Shown here: positions 54,745-64,000 of the stretch, in pieces
Layout: every line of letters starts with the position of its first letter
Numbering within the stretch: position 1 is the first letter of the stretch
Source: Edaphobacter modestus
GTDB lineage: Bacteria; Acidobacteriota; Terriglobia; Terriglobales; Acidobacteriaceae
Assembly: GCF_004217555.1 (NCBI RefSeq)
Contig: NZ_SHKW01000001.1
Location: forward strand, 1,984,001 to 2,048,000
Direction: 5' to 3'
DNA: 64,000 bases
Notes under the pieces: generated by a model
Seen by the model: the letters and a program-made list of their open reading frames with translations, nothing else
Told to the model about the DNA's origin: nothing
Database searches by the model: none
Position numbers and translations under genes: made by a program

Positions 54745-55014
54745 CTAACGGCTAGGATTAGACGAAAGCCTTGCGGCCCGTCTTTTTGTTCTTCTCCCAG
54801 TAAAGTAGCGGTTGAGAGCAGAGTCCTGCGTCTTGCTCTTGACCTTGTCCTTCGCGATCCCGTAGGTGGAGACAGTCTTACGCTCCGTCTTCAGGCAGAA
54901 CGTACGGACAGGCTTGGGCGCGTGTTTCTTCATTGCCTTGCTGCGGTTGACACCGAAGACGAAGCCAGCAAATGCTGCGAAGACTGCGAGGACGATCTTG
55001 ATCATGGTCGACAT
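54745..55014 (-). CDS. Small membrane-anchored basic protein (89 aa)
   Basis: AGGAG lies 9 bases before the ATG at 55014. One N-terminal hydrophobic helix (MIKIVLAVFAAFAGFVFGV) is followed by a strongly basic, probably cytoplasmic part (KAMKKHAPKPVRTF; FTGRRTKRRAARLSSNPSR). A single-gene unit with its own terminator. No family recognised; a role as a small regulator or nucleic-acid-binding membrane protein is only a guess. Confidence 0.6.
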   Translation of the reverse strand: MSTMIKIVLAVFAAFAGFVFGVNRSKAMKKHAPKPVRTFCLKTERKTVSTYGIAKDKVKSKTQDSALNRYFTGRRTKRRAARLSSNPSR

Positions 55015-55250
55015 TGTGTTTTCTCCTTGGGTTATTACTGCGTGGATGCGTGAGATCGGATTGTTTTCACCGGGGTGGGCTCGAAAAACATTTTCGAGAA
55101 CAAACTCATCTTCTTACTACCTAGTGTTGATAGCAGGACCCCAACGTTTTTCTCTGATAAGGCCGCCGTCATTTCCAGCAAGCGCACAGGGAAACAAGAA
55201 TCGCCCCAAATTTAATTAAGAAAATTTGATTCGCGCATTTGGCTCGCTAA

Positions 55251-55768
55251 GATATAAATCGTGGGCGCACAGATAACGACGAAGACTGTAACGGTTGCAG
55301 AAAGGATCTGCCTGCCGAAGAGTTTCGTAAATCAGGAAAGCAACGCGGGAATCGATCTCGCTGCAAAACCTGCTACAAGTACCGTTACCCATACATAAAA
55401 GACAAAGAATCCCGCGATCCAGCGGCATGGCAGTTGAAAGTAATTGAGTGGACTGACGGGATAACAGCAGAACAGTATGAGAAGATGCTCGCTGATCAAA
55501 ACGGCCGCTGTGCGATCTGCAAGACTAGCAAGTTTGGCGGTATGGGGAAAAGGCTACATCTGGATCACAATCATGAGACGAATGAGGTCCGAGGACTTAT
55601 CTGTTCCGGATGCAATAGGGGCTTGGTTACTTCAAAGACAGCCTAGAAGCCTTGAAGGCAGCTGTTGAATACCTCAAGAAGCAGCCAACTCCATATAAGG
55701 TGAATGATTATCACGCGAGACGGAAAGGAAAGGTCTCTGCTAGAAAAGCAGCCGCTAAAGCTGCTTAG
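55251..55768 (+). pseudogene. Recombination endonuclease VII-like gene, no start and one frameshift
   Basis: The first frame (55251-55646) codes a zinc knuckle CNGCRKDLPAEEF with SRCKTCYKYRY, then the endonuclease VII domain: ITAEQYEKMLADQNGRCAIC and KRLHLDHNHETNEVRGLICS with GCNRGL, the His-Me finger active site (HLDHNH). After GCNRGL a one-base shift moves the reading to YFKDSLEALKAAVEYLKKQP and a Lys/Ala-rich tail that ends at 55768. An in-frame stop at 55248 leaves no start codon. This phage-type nuclease gene is therefore broken at both the start and the middle, unless sequencing errors are involved. Confidence 0.75.
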
Positions 55769-56283
55769 TTCTCCAGCTGCCACAGCTCTCCGCCGCAGCC
55801 AGCTCGATGCACGAGCGTTTTTCTATGCCGCACCCGCACCCTCTTTTACTTTCGTCCGCTGTGAACCGAAAAACCGCTGAAGAAAAATATAAACTCGGCT
55901 TCGAATGTTAAGCTTCTTTGGCAGTTACTACATACTCCGCATTCGTTGTTCCATAACACCTAATGACCTGGAAAGACTTTCTTCGTGCGGCAACACGAAT
56001 AAAGTCTAACCTGAGACCGCTCGCGAATGCTGCCTACGAACGTGTTCGGGGCTGGCGAATTGATTGTCCGCGCCGCCACGTTCACATGCGACAGATCATC
56101 ACTCGCCGCTTGATCCGGGGTATGCCTCAGGATGTGGAGTACAGTTTCACGGAGCGTCCGGAGTCTCGTCGCAAGCAACCTTAGCGCACAACACAACGAC
56201 AATACGCACTTGCGATGACACCCATGTGCGAAACGCGATGTCGATTCTTAAAATAGCGTACGAGTAACGATGCCATAAAGTGT
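55769..56283. other. Gap with one weak frame
   Basis: A plus-strand frame from ATG 55963 (73 codons, MTWKDFLRAATRIKSNLRPL) has a fair composition but no ribosome site, and the opposite strand is also open. Nothing can be firmly supported here. Confidence 0.4.
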
Positions 56284-56308
56284 GGCCCACTGACTGGGCT
56301 ATTCTTTT
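56284..56308 (+). terminator. Possible small terminator
   Basis: GCCCA and TGGGC (56285-56289 and 56295-56299) form a short stem followed by TATTCTTTTTA on the plus strand. The stem is short, and no supported gene lies directly upstream. Confidence 0.4.
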
Positions 56309-56494
56309 TACTTAAGGCACCCGCTTGCTAGTTCCTTTTTTCGCCGGGCTAGTGTCTGACTGCTCTGTAATCTCTGTCTTTAATCACCTCGCCTGTACGG
56401 TCGACTGGCACGCTGCCAGTCACGGTGCAAAATCTCAGGTCCAAAGTGAATCCAAGATCCATTGACCGCGCTCATCGCCGCAAAGATGCCCCAC

Positions 56495-58903
56495 TTACTG
56501 TTTCACGAGAACGCAGAAACCGTTTGCCGGAAGCATCATGGTCAAGCGACCTCCACTCGACTGTAGAATCGCGCCGCTATTTCCAATATTCTGGCCACCA
56601 TAGAAGGCGCTATCGCTATTGAAAACTTCCTTCCAGTTCGCCGTCGGAATCGCAAGCGTATCCTTCTCGATTTCGTAACCATTCGCAAACGAGCCGTTGC
56701 TAAAACTCGCCACAATGATAATCTCCTCACTGCCGCTCCATCGCTTGAAAGCGATCACCCTGTTTGTGTTCGACTGATGCAAAATGTCGATGTTATGCCC
56801 ACGTATCGAGCGAAGGCGACGGGAGAGACTTACAAGATCCTGGTAGAACCGAAACAAGTTCTTCCCGTTGCCCGTCCGTTCGCCTAGAATGTCTTCGCGA
56901 TTCGCGAGAAAGTTATCAAAGGTGTACTTCTTCTGAGCCCCGATCTCTTCCCCCATGAAGAACATTGGCGTGCCCGCGGAAAGAACAGAAAGTCCGCAGC
57001 ATACGCGACATCGAGATTCGGCGGCAATTCGGGTCAAATCGATAAGAGGAGCGCCGTTCACTGCAACTGTAATCGTTCGAGCAGTACCGCTGGCATTGCC
57101 AGCTTCATCATGTGACTCGTGAAACACCACCTGGTTGAGCCGGCTATCGAAAAGCGTGCCCGAGAATCGGTCCATTGAGAGTGCTTCGTTTCCGCCGAAT
57201 CCCGCTTGCATCAGCAGCCGCGGCGCCTCGCCAGCCATATCCGAATCACCAATTAGGCCGTGGTAAAACGCTACCTGCCATTTTGCGTCGAAACCCAGCC
57301 CACCCTGCGTCGGCAGTTTCACCACAGCGCCCCAATCAGTGTGATCCTCGGCGATTAGCATTGCCGAGGGTCTGATCATATGCAGGGTCCGACTCCATTG
57401 CCGCAAGAACTTCTGACCGAAAACGTTTGCGCTGCTAACCGAATGTCCGTTCCCGTGCAACACATTGTCGCGGTGGATTGCCTGAGTTAGGTCCACACGC
57501 AGCCCATCGACGTGCATCTCCTCGATGAGAAATGCAGCGCCGCTCGTAAACTGTTGTCGAACGTTTTCTTCCCAGAAACGTGGAGTAAAACCTGTAGAAC
57601 CGTTGTCGAGATATCCGTCATCCGGAGCTTCGTAATCGCTCGACCGTCCTTCATACCAGTAGTAAATGTTTTGTTCGGGAGCAGTCGAATCGTATTGCCA
57701 TTCGGCACGCTCCGCATTCGGATCATAGTGGTTGTAAACGACGTCCTGAATCACAGCGATGCCACGTCGATGGCATTCGCGAACGAAGTGAAGATATTTG
57801 TCTCTGCCACCAGCGCTAGATTCAATGCATAAATGGTGAGAGTTGCCATACCCCCATCCGACGTTACCGCCAAATTCCGCCATGGGCAGCAATTCAATTG
57901 CGTTTACACCAAGACTGCTAACATGATCGAGAAACTCCAGCGCGTCCGCCAAATTCCCACTCACTGTTTTTCCAAAACCAAGCGATCCCACGTGCAATTC
58001 ATATATGATTAGGTCCTCAATCCGCGTGGGTACGGGCAAACCGGGAGTAAACTCGTGAGCCCAGAACTCCTCGGTAGGAATCAAATCTGACCCGACTCCA
58101 GGTGGAGTGGATGCGAAGTTCCGGCGCACCATATCGGGATCAATCACGATGCTGCAACTGACACCGCCGTCGAGCGTTTCCGCCGTCTTTGGCCACGCAT
58201 CCGTTGTAGGATCTCTGTCTCCCTTGCCCATCTGACTGCGAGAAAAAATGTCAGTGCGGTAGACCGTATTCCCCTGTGCATTCGTGATTCGATACATATA
58301 TGCAGCACTTTTGAATGTCTCAAAAGTCCCCTCTGGGCTGCCTTCCCAAATCCCGTCGGAGGAACGAGTGAGGCTAACAGCAGTGTGTGCCGTGTCGATG
58401 CCGTCACCGCTGTTCGCTATATACCCCCCCGATTGCCCAAAGACGACATCCACCGCCGTCGCGTTTGGTGCCCAAACGGCAAAACGGAGGCTAGGTACTA
58501 CGCTGCCTGGAGGAAAATATTTATTTGCGCCAAGCCTACGACAGTGAGTCAAATAATAACGCTCAACCTGTACTGTTGCTGCATCGCGTAGGCGGAAATC
58601 GCGATAGCGGTCAGCAGAATTGACGTCTTGAACTTCAGAAGGAACGCCCCAGAAGTTCGCACCCTGAGGGCCATCAAGGACCACACCCCATTTGAACGTT
58701 TTACTCTGATCTCTAAGATCGAGTGTTGCGAAACCCCTAAAAACTGGGCAACCATCCTCCCCTGTAGCTTCCTGCATTTGAGATTCGGTCCATAGATCCG
58801 AATAACGCCCGGAATCGTCCCAGCTTCCCAATAAACGGGCATTCCGAAAGATGGGTCGGTTCAGACCTGTTATGAATTCGAATTCGACAGTCGTGTTCGC
58901 CAT
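56495..58903 (-). CDS. Glycoside hydrolase family 13 enzyme, GlgB/TreZ-like
   Basis: The 802-residue protein has an N-terminal beta-sandwich domain (CBM48-like, LRFAVWAPNATAVDVVFG) and a (beta/alpha)8 barrel with the four GH13 regions: IAVIQDVVYNH, GLRVDLTQ (nucleophile Asp near 469), LIAEDHTDW (acid Glu near 518) and FHESHDEAG (Asp near 597). A C-terminal beta domain ends in LPANGFCVLVKQ. ELHVGSLG and the overall plan recall branching enzymes or trehalohydrolases. An additional N-terminal 130 residues looks like a starch-binding module. No signal peptide. It is 101 bp after the unknown gene at 59005, likely in the same operon. Confidence 0.85.
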   Translation of the reverse strand: MANTTVEFEFITGLNRPIFRNARLLGSWDDSGRYSDLWTESQMQEATGEDGCPVFRGFATLDLRDQSKTFKWGVVLDGPQGANFWGVPSEVQDVNSADRYRDFRLRDAATVQVERYYLTHCRRLGANKYFPPGSVVPSLRFAVWAPNATAVDVVFGQSGGYIANSGDGIDTAHTAVSLTRSSDGIWEGSPEGTFETFKSAAYMYRITNAQGNTVYRTDIFSRSQMGKGDRDPTTDAWPKTAETLDGGVSCSIVIDPDMVRRNFASTPPGVGSDLIPTEEFWAHEFTPGLPVPTRIEDLIIYELHVGSLGFGKTVSGNLADALEFLDHVSSLGVNAIELLPMAEFGGNVGWGYGNSHHLCIESSAGGRDKYLHFVRECHRRGIAVIQDVVYNHYDPNAERAEWQYDSTAPEQNIYYWYEGRSSDYEAPDDGYLDNGSTGFTPRFWEENVRQQFTSGAAFLIEEMHVDGLRVDLTQAIHRDNVLHGNGHSVSSANVFGQKFLRQWSRTLHMIRPSAMLIAEDHTDWGAVVKLPTQGGLGFDAKWQVAFYHGLIGDSDMAGEAPRLLMQAGFGGNEALSMDRFSGTLFDSRLNQVVFHESHDEAGNASGTARTITVAVNGAPLIDLTRIAAESRCRVCCGLSVLSAGTPMFFMGEEIGAQKKYTFDNFLANREDILGERTGNGKNLFRFYQDLVSLSRRLRSIRGHNIDILHQSNTNRVIAFKRWSGSEEIIIVASFSNGSFANGYEIEKDTLAIPTANWKEVFNSDSAFYGGQNIGNSGAILQSSGGRLTMMLPANGFCVLVKQ

Positions 58904-59004
58904 CGTTCATGAGCTCCTATCCCGAGTGTTTCGGATTTTCATAGCGATAACCACTTCTCATCACCTTGACTTGAACATCACTTGGCATGGTCCTAGGAGC
59001 AGGA

Positions 59005-59439
59005 TCAGACTGGGACTTTGCCGAACCATGGCGCCGTAGGAGCCTTTTTGACTACTAAGAATTGCTGCGAGAACAGAACGGGTGAGCCTAGCGACCTAGG
59101 CAGATCGATCCATCTGATTAGCGCCGGGAAAAGCCCGTGAAGTTTCGGATATGCAGCTTTAATACTGGGTGTGTCCAGGTAGCTGTACACGAAGCCAGTC
59201 GTAATATCGTCTGCACTGTCACCGGCTGCGTTCAACTCGTCTAGGAAGATCAGATCGCCGCCGGAGTCTTGCAGCAGGATTATTTCGTTCTCCTGAAGTA
59301 AAGCTTCCCTATCATCGCGGCGAAGGGAGTAATCGGCAGAGATCGGAACGTGCTCCCACAAGTTCCGTATTACACCTAGCTCGGCGCCGGCCGCTGGAAG
59401 CGAACAGCGACGAGACGAAGGAACGCCTGTGTGTGTCAT
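59005..59439 (-). CDS. Unknown protein (144 aa) between a subtilase and a GH13 gene
   Basis: ATG 59439 has GAGG 8 bases upstream and lies 11 bases after the subtilase stop; an earlier ATG at 59478 would overlap that gene. The product reads LGVIRNLWEHVPISADYSLR, ENEIILLQDSGGDLIFLDEL and SPVLFSQQFLVVKKAPTAPW. A mixed alpha/beta protein without signal peptide or known motif. Operon position suggests it works with the upstream protease, for example as substrate or inhibitor; that is a guess. Confidence 0.6.
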   Translation of the reverse strand: MTHTGVPSSRRCSLPAAGAELGVIRNLWEHVPISADYSLRRDDREALLQENEIILLQDSGGDLIFLDELNAAGDSADDITTGFVYSYLDTPSIKAAYPKLHGLFPALIRWIDLPRSLGSPVLFSQQFLVVKKAPTAPWFGKVPV

Positions 59440-59450
59440 CTTCACGTCCT

Positions 59451-62400
59451 CTAGACAGGGGTTGTCTTCTTTACGCATTCACACAGCCGCTTAAGGTCAA
59501 CGCCGAGCTTCTTGGCTGCGTCCTGGTTGACCACCCCTCCCGCGCAGATGCAGTGGAGGAGCTTGTCCAGGGGACTCTCGGCCGGAGAATGCGGACCCGG
59601 ACGATTGCCCCCCGGCCACACGGCGACCGAGCGGAGAGCCTCGCGCAGAAACGGACTGCCTTTCGACGTCTTGCCCTCGGCGAGGATGGTGATTCGCCAA
59701 GCGCCAGTGAAATCCGCCACGAGGCTGCCCTGGTAATTGCCCGCACCTGTCGAAGTGAGTGGCACATTCAAAACCGCTCCTCTAGGATCGGTGACGACCG
59801 CCCAGACCTTCGCCGGAATTGACAGTGGGTAACCGTATTCAAGCAACGTCGCACGAAGCCAGGCCGTACTGCCCGGCTCCCGGCTGCTCTGGCTTACGCT
59901 TACATCCATGCGCAGAGAGGAGCGAGCTTGCGCGGTAAAGGCGTAGCGCAAGCCGTGTATGGCCCTGCCCAGGGCTACTTGGGATTTTTTCTCCCGCAGA
60001 TCGCGAATGTAACGGACCCATCCCTTTTCGTCGAGTTCCAGTACCACATGCCAAGGCCGCGCGGGGTCCTGAGGACCAACGATGGGGGAAGGTACATCCA
60101 TGCGGTAATACGCGGATCCTTGTCCTACCACGTAATGGGTACTCGGCGCGATGGCCTGCGCTGGTCCGAAGGTCTGTCCGTCAGGCGCTTCCATGTGGAA
60201 GCGCAAAAGGTCCGCAACCTGGCAATGGACAATCGCGTCCACTTGCCAATCCGTCTCGTTCACCGGGAATGGTAGCCGCAACGAAGTGCCGGGTGTCAAC
60301 CAGCCCTGTGGATCGACCACAATCTCGGTATTCGTCACTCCAGCTAGGATCTGCTGGAAGTACTTGGTCAGCAGAAATGTGTCATCCGCATCGATGTTGC
60401 CGGTCATCAGCAGATATCCGCTGTTAGAACTGGTCAGGGTGGAGAGCGAGGTTGGATTAATGTTCTCTGGAGTGCCCACACCGATGGCGAAAATGCGCGA
60501 GTGCAATTCCATCGCGGTAAGGTCCGCGATGTATTTCGACGCGGTCTCATTGCCGTCGGTAAGCAGGCAAAGCGCACGCAGGTCGTAACCAACCGAGGCG
60601 TTGAGCAAAGTCTGGCCCGCTTCGACGCCATCTCCGATAGCCGTGGTCCCAAGAACATTGGTGTGATGGTTGGTGATGAAGGTGTTGAGCGCTACGCGGC
60701 CCGCTCCCGTGCTTTCAACACCAGCGCCCTCGACCGTCATAGCACCTGCCACATCGGCGTCCGTATCCCAACTCACCGCGCCTAGGCCGGTGCCTGCATC
60801 GCATAGAGTGGGCACAACAAATGCGCTGTCGCGCACCAGGTCTATCTTGAGACGCCCATCGCCGGCCGGATCGTTCATGCTGCCTGAACGATCGAGCGAT
60901 AGGACTAGAGCGGTCTTAGGGCGATGGATGGTGTTGGCGGTGAGATTAATTACGAAGGCTTGGGCGGTTTCGTTGCAGGTAACTGTGACGTTGCCAGTTG
61001 CGAGGTCGCCGGCTACGGTGCCCGTGTAGCGGAGCCAGATATACACGTGCGTCTCGGCGCAATCAAAGCTCCCCGCGTAGGATGTCATGGCGCCGGCATG
61101 AAGCACGAAGGAGTTCGCAGGCCCTGAGGTCGTGACTGGCACGGTGGCCGAGAAGGTCCGTGGCCGCCAGCCCTTCAAGCGGATAACCACGGGACGGATA
61201 GCCTGCTCGTGTTCCGGAACGTCTACAAAGACTACGGCGGGGTCGACACTCAGCGTATTGCGGGCTACGCAGACGGCGCGCGCGGCGTCCACCATGCCGA
61301 AGCCGTACCACCAGCTGTACTCATTTATGCCGTCGCCGTCGAGGTCGCGCCAGTGCCCATCGGTGTCGCTGTTGGAATAGTCGATGCGCTTCGCCGTTCG
61401 GGTCAGCACCGCGCGCGCCTCCTCGTGCGTTAGCGTGGGGTCCATTGAAAGCAGGAGTGATGCCACGCCGGCGGTGAGGGGCGTGGCGGAGGAGGTGCCG
61501 CCGAAGTTCGAAATGTAATCCAGGGCGCCACCGGTGTGCCCGGCGAGCGTTCCCTTTCCCGGTATCGTGGTCGTGGTGATGTCGACAGCGCCTCCCGAGC
61601 TTGGGGCGCAGAGATCGACACCATCGCCCCAGTTTGAATAGTCCGCCTTGACATCGGCGTCGGTGCTGGCCGCGACCCCGAAGTTACGAGGATGGGCGGC
61701 GAAGGGGCGCTGCGTCCAAAAGTTGGGTTGCCCCGCGTTGCCTGCTGAGAAGAACATCAACGTGCCAAGGCCGCCCCGTCCGTTGTCTGTGAGATTCGTA
61801 AACAGATCATCCATCAAAGTGGAGATGGGCCAGACTGCGGGATTATAGCCACCCCAGCTGTTGGTCACGACATCGGCTCCGTGCGCCAGCTGGGCGGGGA
61901 AGGCAGGATCGGGATTGCCCGGATCAAAGCCGGCCAGCCAGAGGTACATGTCTGAATATTGTGCTTCGGTACATGGGTTGGAGCCCTGGACCGCGAGAAT
62001 GCGGCAGTTCGGTGCTGCGCCCGACCCTCCTTCGTCCTCTCCCGCCACCGCGGATGCGTTGTCAACGCGTGCGGCAGCGACTCCCGCGCAGGCGCTGCCG
62101 TGATACCCGTCCCCGAAAACCGCGATGGGGTCGTTGCAGTTCGCGACCATCCCGCCAAAATCGAAGAATCCCGTCACTTTCGGCTGTCCGCTGGTCACGT
62201 TTCCTTGAAATTCCGGATGTTCGGCGCTGACCACGCCGCCGAGGGTGACCGACTTGACACCAGTGTCCATCACGGCCAGAAGAATATTTGCCGAGCCGAA
62301 GGTAAGGTCGTTGGGATCGCCGGGATTGACGCCGGCTGCGTTGGTGTCGCGCAAGGTCTGCCAAGCATCCGGAGCGTTTACGCGCCCCAGGTGCCACTGA

Positions 62401-63191
62401 GAGGCATAGAGCTGGTCGGTCGGCGTGATCGCGTCCGGGTCGGCCGTGAATGCGATGTCCGGTTCAGCGGCGGTGATATGCGAATCGGCCTCAAGCATAA
62501 GAGCCGCGTCCAGGACGGAGAAGTCCTCACCCTCCTTAAGCGTCAGGATCCAGTGGTCCTTCAAAATTAGCTTGCGCGCGACGGTGCAGCCTGCCTTCTC
62601 CGCGACGGCAGCCAACTGCTTCTCGTCGGTGCCAGGGCGTGCCTGCACGTTGATATTGCGCGTGAGTATGCCGGTGCCGCGTGCGCTTGGATTCACCAAT
62701 CGACCAACTTCCCTCACTTCGGGCAGCCTTCTAAGATCGGCGGCAATTCGCGCAGATTGCGTGGGATCGCAAGTAACGATGACTAGATCGCGACCGTGCG
62801 GGCGTTCCGATTTCAGCTGATGTTCGCGCAGGTAGGCATCGACAGCTGCGGCACCCTCCTCGCCACGGGTAATCACACCCAACTTGTCTCCAGGACTGCG
62901 GAACGGCACCGGCACATTTTTCCTCCTGAACGAGGGCATGCCCGCCTCACCCAACACCACATCCACATACTTCTTCTCCCCTGAGACTTCTACCCAGAGG
63001 TCGACCGGCGAAAAACCTTTCGCTTCCACGCGGAGTTGCACGCGACCGGGAGGGAGATTGTCAAAGACAAATCGGCCACCACTCATAGGTTTGGCTTGCA
63101 TGCCCGGGCTAAGCACAGACGCCGATCCGAGGAGACGCCGGTCGACGTCAACGACGTGGATGTACAAAGAAGTTCGATTCTGGGTGCTCAT
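59451..63191 (-). CDS. Giant subtilase (S8) fused to a von Willebrand A domain
   Basis: The 1246-residue protein starts with a carboxypeptidase-regulatory-like beta domain (SGGRFVFDNLPPGRVQLRV, residues 1-80) and a propeptide-like segment. The S8 domain follows (about 240-640): Asp in ILLAVMDTGVKSV, His in DGYHGSACAGVAAA (not the usual HGTHVAG) and Ser in FGGTSSATPLTAG, with TNSWGG. A beta-sandwich precedes a VWA domain with an intact MIDAS (LVLSLDRSGSMND; LLTDGNE; about 770-970). Further beta domains and a small C-terminal Cys-rich helical tail (LHCICAGG, RLCECVKK) end the protein. No signal peptide is seen. ATG 63191 has GGAG 6 bases upstream. Confidence 0.88.
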   Translation of the reverse strand: MSTQNRTSLYIHVVDVDRRLLGSASVLSPGMQAKPMSGGRFVFDNLPPGRVQLRVEAKGFSPVDLWVEVSGEKKYVDVVLGEAGMPSFRRKNVPVPFRSPGDKLGVITRGEEGAAAVDAYLREHQLKSERPHGRDLVIVTCDPTQSARIAADLRRLPEVREVGRLVNPSARGTGILTRNINVQARPGTDEKQLAAVAEKAGCTVARKLILKDHWILTLKEGEDFSVLDAALMLEADSHITAAEPDIAFTADPDAITPTDQLYASQWHLGRVNAPDAWQTLRDTNAAGVNPGDPNDLTFGSANILLAVMDTGVKSVTLGGVVSAEHPEFQGNVTSGQPKVTGFFDFGGMVANCNDPIAVFGDGYHGSACAGVAAARVDNASAVAGEDEGGSGAAPNCRILAVQGSNPCTEAQYSDMYLWLAGFDPGNPDPAFPAQLAHGADVVTNSWGGYNPAVWPISTLMDDLFTNLTDNGRGGLGTLMFFSAGNAGQPNFWTQRPFAAHPRNFGVAASTDADVKADYSNWGDGVDLCAPSSGGAVDITTTTIPGKGTLAGHTGGALDYISNFGGTSSATPLTAGVASLLLSMDPTLTHEEARAVLTRTAKRIDYSNSDTDGHWRDLDGDGINEYSWWYGFGMVDAARAVCVARNTLSVDPAVVFVDVPEHEQAIRPVVIRLKGWRPRTFSATVPVTTSGPANSFVLHAGAMTSYAGSFDCAETHVYIWLRYTGTVAGDLATGNVTVTCNETAQAFVINLTANTIHRPKTALVLSLDRSGSMNDPAGDGRLKIDLVRDSAFVVPTLCDAGTGLGAVSWDTDADVAGAMTVEGAGVESTGAGRVALNTFITNHHTNVLGTTAIGDGVEAGQTLLNASVGYDLRALCLLTDGNETASKYIADLTAMELHSRIFAIGVGTPENINPTSLSTLTSSNSGYLLMTGNIDADDTFLLTKYFQQILAGVTNTEIVVDPQGWLTPGTSLRLPFPVNETDWQVDAIVHCQVADLLRFHMEAPDGQTFGPAQAIAPSTHYVVGQGSAYYRMDVPSPIVGPQDPARPWHVVLELDEKGWVRYIRDLREKKSQVALGRAIHGLRYAFTAQARSSLRMDVSVSQSSREPGSTAWLRATLLEYGYPLSIPAKVWAVVTDPRGAVLNVPLTSTGAGNYQGSLVADFTGAWRITILAEGKTSKGSPFLREALRSVAVWPGGNRPGPHSPAESPLDKLLHCICAGGVVNQDAAKKLGVDLKRLCECVKKTTPV

Positions 63192-63337
63192 AGAGAGCTC
63201 CTTGGCGACGCGGGATTACATACCTGGCCTGCATGGATGTTGAGCGAACGAGGGGAACGTTTCAGCAATTGATTGATTTAAGACAGCGCCTAACCACCAC
63301 ATCAGGGTCGTAACCCGAAGTTCGTAAAGTAAGTGAT

Positions 63338-63377
63338 ATGCCGCGTTTTGAAGGGACCGGGAAGGAAGGACCGAAAA
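63338..63377. repeat. Third copy of the PRFEGTG-type repeat
   Basis: ATGCCGCGTTTTGAAGGGAC and the following 20 bases closely match 53021-53059. As there, it lies upstream (147 bp here) of a minus-strand subtilase gene. The gap 63192-63560 holds nothing else supported. Confidence 0.7.
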
Positions 63378-63560
63378 AGAAGTCTTGTGGGATCGACGTT
63401 AAGTTACCGGAAGACTATGGCCATGTTCGCCGATTTAGTCAAGCCAATAGTTCAAAAAAAATCTTTGTCCGACGGCGTGCTTTCTGTGTAACTGCCGCGT
63501 CTTTACTTTCTGCTTCGGAGAGGGCAGCTGGATGATGTTGTCCAATTCCTGTTCCTTTCT

Positions 63561-64000
63561 CTAAGCAGCGTTGTCCAGGGAGAGCGAGATGTGGGCGGCT
63601 ACGATCTTTGCGGGTATGTATTGAACCCAATAGCGTGTCGTCCGTTCCGCCTCCGATTGCTTCTGTTTCTTGCGCTTGTTCTTCCGACGGCCTGCGCGAC
63701 CGGCGATGGTCCGGTCGATGACTAACTGGAACTGATCGAGGGTAACACCGAAGGCGATAACGGCCTCGAGATCACCAATCGTCTCTAGTACCTCAATTGC
63801 GTAGTCAGCAGACTTTTTGCGGCGGCCGGTGCCGCAGTATTCATTTCGGGTCAGTTCGCCCCAGTAACGGGCTTCAGCAAACCATCCGAAGGGTGCGACG
63901 TCGGTAACATCCCCTTGATACGCGGCGAAGATGGAATCATAGAGAATCTGCTTTACAGCCTCGACTTCAGCAATGATCTCGCGTCGCTGCTCAGGAGAGA
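63561..64000 (-). CDS. Partial unknown gene at the right edge
   Basis: The minus strand is open from the window edge to a stop at 63561 (146 codons; the start is outside the window). It reads EVEAVKQILYDSIFAAYQGD, VAPFGWFAEARYWGELTRNE and a basic stretch RAGRRKNKRKKQKQSEAERT, ending VAAHISLSLDNAA. The amino-acid pattern is that of a real protein, with helices before the basic part. No family is recognised. Confidence 0.6.
   Translation of the reverse strand, partial: SPEQRREIIAEVEAVKQILYDSIFAAYQGDVTDVAPFGWFAEARYWGELTRNEYCGTGRRKKSADYAIEVLETIGDLEAVIAFGVTLDQFQLVIDRTIAGRAGRRKNKRKKQKQSEAERTTRYWVQYIPAKIVAAHISLSLDNAA

Overview
The window looks like a chromosomal segment from an acidobacterium of the Terriglobia type (Granulicella, Edaphobacter or Terriglobus relatives). 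The evidence is a high-GC, strongly codon-biased left part, an ADOP-type permease with its divergence-free PadR regulator (a pairing typical of Acidobacteria), and a short interspersed repeat of a kind common in these genomes. No rRNA, tRNA or CRISPR array was recognised.

Region 1 (1-12.1 kb) is ordinary chromosome: the end of an M28 glutamate-carboxypeptidase-like gene, thiC, a DUF892 ferritin-like stress protein, an ADOP permease with PadR, a compact cytochrome c maturation operon (ccmE with a CxxxY heme motif, ccmA, a ybaK-like deacylase, ccmB), an insertion-sequence-like remnant and an AraC regulator.

Region 2 (12.2-40.3 kb) is the most interesting part. It is a type VI secretion-like contractile injection locus in three blocks. 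A minus-strand block carries sheath TssB/TssC, tube Hcp, baseplate TssE/F/G/K, ClpV, a VWA protein and two FHA proteins. A second minus-strand block carries a very large Ser/Thr kinase with PEGA repeats, a short VgrG, a separate beta-helical spike protein with 24-residue repeats, two related proteins of unknown function and a membrane protein. Between them, on the plus strand, sits a tightly overlapping five-gene operon: an E1-like adenylating enzyme, a membrane-anchored double RING-like protein, a ubiquitin-like protein ending in glycine, an E2-like conjugating enzyme and a metallophosphoesterase. No TssJ/TssL/TssM membrane complex and no PAAR gene is seen. The layout suggests a contractile apparatus controlled by Thr phosphorylation (kinase, FHA readers, phosphatase) and linked to a bacterial ubiquitin-like conjugation pathway.

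Region 3 (40.7-45.4 kb): a SRAP/YedK gene has been split by a 3.4-kb element that carries two tyrosine recombinases and a different perfect palindrome near each end. The two halves of the SRAP gene can be joined at a shared ATG codon. A short DUF gene of unknown function lies just upstream of SRAP.

Region 4 (45.4-64 kb) is accessory and partly decayed: an orphan MbcA/ParS/Xre-type antitoxin domain, fragments of a PP2C-type phosphatase, an ATP-dependent DNA ligase (with a 15-bp tandem repeat), an IS605-type TnpB and an endonuclease VII, several small unknown genes, a subtilase/MBL/HTH operon, a second operon with a giant subtilase-VWA protein, an unknown protein and a GH13 enzyme, and a partial unknown gene at the right edge. 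Several of these genes are broken by single-base indels, so either pseudogenes or local sequencing errors are possible.
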